Shown piece after piece: positions 62,872 to 64,000 of a DNA stretch of 64,000 nucleotides (positions are counted from its first letter, which is position 1; every line of letters starts with the position of its first letter). This stretch comes from Aerococcaceae bacterium zg-252 (GTDB lineage Bacteria; Bacillota; Bacilli; Lactobacillales; Aerococcaceae): NCBI GenBank assembly GCA_016237705.1, contig CP066204.1:124001-188000 (forward strand), written 5' to 3'. A program made the position numbers and the translations under genes. A model generated the notes under the pieces. It was not told the DNA's origin. It worked only from the letters and a program-made list of their open reading frames with translations, and searched no databases.

Positions 62872-64000
62872 ATGAAAAAATTACAATTAAGAAATGCAGT
62901 CGTTTTGACAACTTGTGCTTATGCACTGTCGTTTGTTCATCAAGTATCTGCTGAAGAAATAAAAGATAATGATTTAGGATATGATTTTACAAATAGTACT
63001 GAAGAGATAGAAGCCATTGAACCGGTAGAAACTGCTGCCGTGGACGCTGAAAGTGTATCAAATGATGATACAGAAATGGTTGAAAATACAGATGCTGTAC
63101 GTTATTCAGCGGGATTTCGTTCAGCATCAGATGTAGATGAAGAAACAGATTCATTTGAAGAAAGTATTGTTGAGCAAAATAAATGGATTGAAAATTCAGC
63201 AAAACAGCAATGGGAATATCGTGATGCACAAGGTAATGTTTTAGCACATATGAACAATGACGGCTACTGGGTAAATGGAGAGAAAAAGTTTGATACAGTG
63301 CTAAAAGTATCTGATGATAAGTATTATTATTTTGGAGATAAAAGTTTAAATGGTCAATTAATTCGAAATAATTGGGCATATAGCACAAAAGAACAAAAAT
63401 GGCATTATGGGCAGAATGATGGAACTGTAGTTTCGACCTTGAGTAAAGATGGTTATTGGAAATTTGGTGTTCAGTATGCCGATGTAGTTGTAGAGATTAA
63501 AGATAAAGGCTACTACTATGTTCAAAATTGGGATAAGGGTGGTAAACTGTCTGTTAATCAATGGGCATACAGTTCTAGAGAGCAAAAATGGCATCAATCT
63601 AATGCTAGTGGCATGATAACAGCGACATTTGGAAAAAATGGATATTGGGTAAATGGGCGAAAAAAATTCGATGAAGTGATAACAATGCCTGATAAAACTG
63701 AATATTATGTTGGTGGATATGCTGCTAATGGGAAATTAGCTGTTAACGAATGGTCGTATAGTAATAAAAATAATAGATGGTACTACGGGAATGAGAACGG
63801 TAAGGTAGTTTCTACATTAGATAAAGATGGTTATTTTATTAATGGTAAACAACAATTCGATCAAGTTATTGAAGTGCCAAAATTTGGTTTTTTATATGTT
63901 AAAGATGCAGGTCAAAAGGGAAAAATGGCCATTAATGAGTGGGCGTATAGTGTCAAAGAAAAGAAATGGCATTATGGAAGTTACAATGGTCGTATTTCAT
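62872..64000 (+). CDS. Secreted surface protein with 63-residue aromatic repeats (partial)
   Basis: At least 376 residues, cut by the window edge. Signal peptide ending HQVSAEE, an acidic spacer (30-100), then tandem repeats of 63 residues: W-x-YS-x4-KWHYG, VVSTL-x-KDGYW-x-NG, F-x2-VI, YYYV, GKLAVNE. Four are complete in the window and a fifth begins. The Trp/Tyr/Gly spacing recalls cell-wall- or glucan-binding repeats, but the period is longer than choline- or YG-type repeats. Function unknown; probably wall-associated. RBS GGGGAGAG. GATGG Asp-Gly pairs appear from the second repeat on. Confidence 0.82.
   Translation, partial: MKKLQLRNAVVLTTCAYALSFVHQVSAEEIKDNDLGYDFTNSTEEIEAIEPVETAAVDAESVSNDDTEMVENTDAVRYSAGFRSASDVDEETDSFEESIVEQNKWIENSAKQQWEYRDAQGNVLAHMNNDGYWVNGEKKFDTVLKVSDDKYYYFGDKSLNGQLIRNNWAYSTKEQKWHYGQNDGTVVSTLSKDGYWKFGVQYADVVVEIKDKGYYYVQNWDKGGKLSVNQWAYSSREQKWHQSNASGMITATFGKNGYWVNGRKKFDEVITMPDKTEYYVGGYAANGKLAVNEWSYSNKNNRWYYGNENGKVVSTLDKDGYFINGKQQFDQVIEVPKFGFLYVKDAGQKGKMAINEWAYSVKEKKWHYGSYNGRIS

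Overview
This window is AT-rich chromosomal DNA from a Gram-positive, low-GC Firmicute of the order Lactobacillales. Support for this comes from the WalRK-YycHI locus, the CdaA-CdaR-GlmM cluster, a proline T-box leader, an Fst-type toxin, an Rgg regulator and an LPXTG protein. Aerococcaceae- or Carnobacteriaceae-like bacteria would fit, but I cannot fix the genus. No rRNA, tRNA, CRISPR array, prophage or intact insertion sequence was seen.

Layout. 1-2.1 kb: end of galT and a secreted phosphoesterase (minus strand). 2.3-2.6 kb: a complete Fst/par-like type I toxin-antitoxin locus. 2.7-5.6 kb: TPP riboswitch and a thiamine-precursor ABC transporter. 5.6-8.4 kb: an Rgg regulator divergent from a 47-aa peptide gene coupled to an ABC exporter. 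8.4-12.9 kb: minus-strand DUF2130 protein, BioY-BirA and a prolidase. 13.1-21.2 kb: membrane and wall housekeeping genes (DedA-like, YidD, CdaA, CdaR, GlmM, RlmA, LepB, ProS with T-box). 21.4-25.6 kb: CNNM/CorC-like protein, a priming sugar transferase and a secreted protein. 25.7-27.4 kb: Zn/Mn-type ABC transporter. 27.5-28 kb: a holin-like type I toxin with antisense RNA. 28.1-38.6 kb: HEPN-like protein, MurA, Rho, YbaK, TrmR, ABC exporter, MazG-like protein, a ParE/YefM module, HAD phosphatase and L,D-transpeptidase. 39-46.9 kb: WalRK-YycHI and the tsaB-GNAT-rimI-tsaD tRNA t6A group. 47.1-52.9 kb: oppABCDF. 53-55.9 kb: orphan XRE regulator, a candidate small RNA and a YtrA-type regulator with ABC transporter. 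56.1-64 kb: LPXTG repeat protein, LCP protein, polysaccharide glycosyltransferases including a polymerase-transferase fusion, and a surface protein with 63-residue repeats.

The most unusual signal is a dispersed, structured leader element of about 120 bases (short forms about 60). It occurs at least eleven times, always sense-oriented just upstream of a start codon: thiX, cdaA, proS (two copies), znuC (one and a half), trmR (three), walR and the holin-like toxin. Its paired stems differ in sequence between copies but keep complementarity, while the bulge, loops and apical GTGCG hairpin stay constant. The 3' end usually supplies the Shine-Dalgarno sequence. This looks like an RNA under structural selection rather than a decaying repeat.

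Coding sequence also shows strong avoidance of GATC and of in-frame GAT-GG, with exceptions concentrated in surface-protein genes.
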